Shown here: in pieces, positions 60,331 to 64,000 of the stretch | Layout of the letters: each line of letters begins with the position of its first letter | Position numbering within the stretch: the first letter of the stretch is position 1 | NCBI GenBank assembly: GCA_945643635.1 | Contig: CALZFC010000016.1 | Coordinates: 1,828,501 to 1,892,500, forward strand | Reading direction: 5' to 3' | DNA length: 64,000 nucleotides | From: Allodiplogaster sudhausi | Lineage: Eukaryota; Nematoda; Chromadorea; Rhabditida; Diplogasteridae | Program-made: the position numbers and the translations under genes | The notes under the pieces: generated by a model | The model's input: the letters and a program-made list of their open reading frames with translations, nothing else | Database searches by the model: none | What the model was told of the DNA's origin: nothing

Positions 60331-61712
60331 ATAGAATATCCCGATCATGTGGTTTGTGTGTGAACAATTGTGATTAAAAAAAATGGTTGCAAAAGCTAAT
60401 CTCGATGTAAACATTGGAAGTAATCTAAAAAGCATTTAGTTCAAAATGTAATCTAAAAAGCATCCACTACGTGGCCGAAATACTTTCCATAAATATACCT
60501 ATCCATCTATTCATTTTGCAAACGATGTAAAAATAAGAGCAAACTCTAAATATAGCTCGATATTTTCTTTAAAAAGAGCCTTATCACTGTTCTTTTTGCT
60601 GTGCGAACTGCGTCAGTTCCAGTCAATTTCTGCCATTGTAGTTTTCAGTGAATAGCACCACTGATTGGCTGGCTTTTTTTTGCTGCAAGACTGAAGACGA
60701 TTTGCACAAGAAAAGATCATGACGTTCGCACGCTTCAACCCCCGCGCGGGTTACGGTAGCATCAAATAAGTCTTACAATAGCAAGATAAATAGGAAGGGA
60801 GAAAGAGAGTTAGACAAGAGGAGACGTTGAGAGAACAGCTTCATATACAATACATACATACATTTTAGTCTCGCTTCTTGTTGATTGTGCTTGTTGACTC
60901 GATCTATTCCCCCCCCCTTTTCACTCTCTCGCTCCCTCTCTCTCCCTCCCTCTCTCTCTCTCTCTCTTTCCCTCTCCCTGTCTCTCTCCATCTCTGTCTT
61001 TCTCGCTATCTCTCCTTGTCTCTCCTTATCTCTTTCTCTTGTCGATCTCTCTCTATCTTAGACGGGTTGCGAAGGAAATCCATGGTCTCGGATGAATGAA
61101 AAGGCATGCTAATTTGCTCTTGCTTTGACTGCGCACAAAATCGTCCGCAGAGACGACGGCGTCCCCCAATCTGCATCCGGCATTCTTTATTTGGCGAAAT
61201 AAAGAGAGAGAGAGAGAGAGAGAGAGGAGAAGAAATCGAGAAAGAGAGAGAAAGAGATGAAGAGAGAGAGAGAGAGAGGGAGAAAGAGAGATAGGGAGAG
61301 AGAGATAAAGTGAGAAAAAAAAGATAAATAGAAAAGAGAAGCAGAGAACGAGTGAAAGCGAGAATGTCGGCGCCTTCCCTTTGATCAGTGACAATTCATC
61401 TATCCAACAAAGGAGAATTCTTCCATTCCGGGAGAGGAAGGAATCGAACGGAAGTCACGCGTGTGCACGAACGAGCAGCTACTGAACATGGATGCAGAGA
61501 AGTCTCTCTCTCTCTCTCTTTCAATCTCTCGCTCTCTTTCTCTTTATCTCTCTCGCTCTACCACTCTCTCTCTTGCTCTCTCTAGCTCTCTCTCTATCTC
61601 TTTCTCTCTTTTTCTTTATCTCTCTAACTCTCCCGCTCTCCCGCTCTCGCTCTCTCTCTCTCTCTCTCTCGCTCTCGCTCTAGCTCATTCTTCAAATATA
61701 CAAAACCACAAA

Positions 61713-61865
61713 GAGGATAGGGGGCTTTTGGCTATAAAAAGAGTGGAGCCGCCTCCACGTCGGAGTCGCCGAACCGACATCCGGCTTGATTTTCTGACCG
61801 TTCAGGCGGAAAGAGAGACCGCCGCTCTGCTGCCTGAGGCACTGTTGGCCTTCACTAACTCTCAA
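61713..61865 (+). CDS. candidate exon, unknown protein
   Basis: The + frame reads GLLAIKRVEPPPRRSRRT, then RLDFLTVQAERETAALL and EALLAFTN, flanked on both sides by CT arrays. Composition is protein-like, with a basic Pro/Arg segment followed by an amphipathic helix. Exon borders are not fixed and no family is recognised. Confidence 0.25.
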
Positions 61866-62271
61866 CTTCCTTTTCCTCTCTCTACCTCTCTCCCTCCTCT
61901 CTCTCTCTCTCGCTCTCTCTTTTTTTCTCTTTCGCTCTCCCTCCTCTCTTTCACACTTTCTCTCTTTGTGTCTCTCCTCTAACTCTCAACTTTTAACTCT
62001 CTCCCTCTTCCTTTCTCCTCCGCTCCTTCATCCGAAATCCGAGAATATGCTCACTTGGTTGCTCGTAGAATAGCGAGAGCTGCGAGATTCTTTCGACGCT
62101 TCACGCCTATCCTCCCCTGTCTCGTCTCTTCCCTCTCACTCTCTGCCTCCCTCTTACTCTCCCTCACTCTCACTCTGTCTCGCTCTCTGTCTCTCTATCT
62201 CAGTCTTCCCACTTTCCCTCCCTCTCTTCCTCCCCGGAGGAGGAGAGGACCCCCACTCCTCCTCTTTCCAG

Positions 62272-62309
62272 TCTTGAAGTCGACACGGCAGCAAGCGATG
62301 CTCCTGGGC
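62272..62309 (+). CDS. candidate 38-nt micro-exon
   Basis: Framed by a textbook acceptor (cctcctctttccag, ending 62271) and donor (GTGAGTGAG from 62310). Listed for its splice signals only; the coding frame is unknown. Confidence 0.2.
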
Positions 62310-62968
62310 GTGAGTGAGCGGACTCCGGGTCGTTTCGTGTAATGGCCACTGTCTCTCTTTCTCTCGTTCACTCTCTTCTCAGCATGTCTCACTTTCTCTG
62401 TTTTCTCGTTCTCTCACTCTCCCACCTTTGTCTACCTACCTTTATGTATTTGAATGCTCTTGACTAACGAGAGAGAGAAAGAGAGAAGGAAAGAAAGAGT
62501 GAAAGAGAGAGTGAACTTTCCTCGAAAGCTTCAAAACTTTCGTTCCATCCCACCAGCGCACTTCTTTGATTTCATAATGACTGCTTGGCATGAGATCGAA
62601 GGGTTCTCTCTCTGGCTGGTCTGTTCACATGTGGTCTGTGTTTGCAGAACATGTGGCAGAGGAGAATTATTGAGAAAGAGGGAGAGAGAGACACAAAGAA
62701 AGAGAGAGAGAAAGAGGGATGGAGAGAGAAAGAGAAGCGATGAGAGAAAAGTGAGGCAGAGAAAAATGAGATGGAATGAGAGACAACAGGGAAAGAGCGT
62801 GAATTTGGTGTATTTTCGAGCATATTACAAAATGTTCTTCCCACTTTGATAAGCACAATGAGGATTTCTATTAGTATCGTTCCTTCATCCTAATTTTTGT
62901 TATCGTTGTTTTATATGAACATTTTTTTTGTTAGCAGAGCATCAAGGCCATCTCTCGTTATCTCTCTC

Positions 62969-62999
<31 letters not shown>

Positions 63000-63433
63000 G
63001 CATATTAATCCCAATGTGATATCTCAAATGAGTTTGTAAATCTCCACCGGGTCTGTGTGCTTTCTCAAACCAAGCTAGAGAACACGTGATTAAGTGATGA
63101 ATGCTCATTTTCTGGCTCGGGCGCATGCAAAGTAAGCCGGATGAAGAAGCTTCTCTCACCGTAAATAATGTGAGAGAGTTGAGAGATGAACGGAGGGTGA
63201 GAGTAAGAGAAAAGAAGGAGAGAGAGAGAGAGAGAAAAGAGATAGAGAAAGAGAGAGAGCGCTATAGGAAATAGAAGTGGTGCGAGATTCTCGCGAGCAT
63301 CCTCCCATTATACCACGCAAGCAAGTGCCCACTTTCTCATGAACCCCGTACTGTTACTAATTATTTAAAAAATTTTAACCTAAGCGATAAATTGTTAGAA
63401 AAACGTCAGTTTTTGAATGCTGAAACTTAATGT

Positions 63434-64000
63434 TTAAGAGAGCCTGTCAGTATCGTTCGATCAAGGCCTGCCCTAGGAATTTTTTTTTCGAATTTCTTAA
63501 CCAAAATTGATTATAGTATACAACTCGACGTGGTGAACACAATAGGCTGTATTTCAAAGGTGAAAAAAATTTTCCCAGTAATCTTATAAATTCGATTGGT
63601 CATAAGTCGCTTCAAACTTATTATTAGACAACCATCGAGCTATCATTGGATAGCTTATTGAACGGGCTTTAATTTCGATCTTGGAAGATATTTTCGAAAA
63701 ATTTGAATTTGGCCCTAAAACACGGCCCTAAACATTTTCGAAGGTGGTTTTAACCGAAATTAAGTATTTTATGTTCATTTTGCTACAACCGTTCCTGGAT
63801 AGGCTTAAAGTACGTGAAATTTGCTACAACATATATCTCTTTCAAAAGAATTGAAGGTCTCGCTCTTAGGTTCCCAAGCGCTTAAACATGATCCTGTGTG
63901 AACTGTAACACCGTGCAAGCGCATTCTTCGATCCATAACTGCGCTCAATGTCAATATTACAAAATCGTAAGTATATCATCTAAGAGCTCTCACAGAGATC
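63434..64000. mobile_element. left end of a TTAAGAGAGCC-family element, running off the window
   Basis: TTAAGAGAGCCTGTCAGTAT at 63434, followed by aaggcctgccctagg, matches the ends of the elements at 12545, 28634 and 40630. The rest continues beyond the window; no coding frame recognised. Confidence 0.7.

Larger units (their letters stand above)
47140..63280. repeat. (GA)n/(CT)n microsatellite domain
   Basis: Sixteen kb dominated by GA or CT arrays of roughly 20-60 bp or more, switching strand many times; for example about 47140-47172 (GA), 48075-48112 (CT), 49697-49730 (GA), 50288-50338 (GA), 54656-54725 (GA), 58150-58192 (CT), 61203-61228 (GA), 62955-63000 (CT). Also a 16-C run at 56111-56126. 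Between arrays are GC-balanced islands of 50-150 bp that look like exons; the better ones are listed separately. Others lie near 47510-47615, 49350-49430, 50150-50285, 51740-51900, 54550-54650, 56390-56480, 56690-56840, 61080-61190 and 63010-63160. Stretches such as 54890-56280 and 58740-59110 are AT-rich with nothing recognised. Confidence 0.8.

Noticed and set aside
47140..63280. CRISPR-like or satellite array
   Set aside because: Repeats are dinucleotide microsatellites of variable length without unique spacers.

Overview
The window reads as nuclear DNA of a nematode. Three things point there: a tandem array of multi-exon seven-transmembrane genes of the Srg chemoreceptor superfamily, a gene with the nematode-specific CX module, and compact genes with short GT-AG introns (one GC-AG). 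I cannot name the species. No prokaryotic or viral genes were seen. All gene models were spliced by eye from reading frames, splice sites and comparison between paralogs.

Region 1 (about 1-22.5 kb) holds six intact or nearly intact Srg-superfamily genes on the + strand (starts at 1058, 3569, 6644, 11040, 13885 and 20890) and one decayed copy (17304-17960). They share one architecture of seven coding exons, with intron positions and phases conserved (five phase-0 introns, then a phase-2 intron). Between the third and fourth receptor, on the minus strand, lie a six-exon gene for a divergent inosine-triphosphate pyrophosphatase (ITPase/HAM1) homolog and a tRNA-Lys(CTT) gene. Small inverted-repeat elements sit against the 3' ends of two receptors, and a 1.1-kb hAT-type element lies upstream of the sixth.

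Region 2 (22.5-28.6 kb) has two minus-strand loci: two exons of a short-chain dehydrogenase/reductase (fragment or pseudogene), and a complete seven-exon gene for a 425-residue single-pass membrane protein with signal peptide, Ser/Gly-rich and His-rich stretches, a CX module, one membrane helix and a short cytoplasmic tail.

Region 3 (28.6-47 kb) is almost entirely nested transposable elements. Two are giant foldback elements with TTAA ends. Two are long palindromic Tc1/mariner-type elements (TA / CAGT ends). One Merlin-type element has a transposase remnant and a perfect 8-bp target duplication. GGCCC-rich hAT-type MITEs have perfect 8-bp duplications. One LTR retrotransposon has nearly identical LTRs and a broken gag with a zinc knuckle and an Arg/Ser-rich region.

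Region 4 (47-63.3 kb) is a microsatellite domain dominated by (GA)n/(CT)n arrays. Short GC-balanced islands between the arrays look like small exons, some with good splice signals, but I could not join them into a gene or settle their strand. The window ends inside another TTAA-type element.
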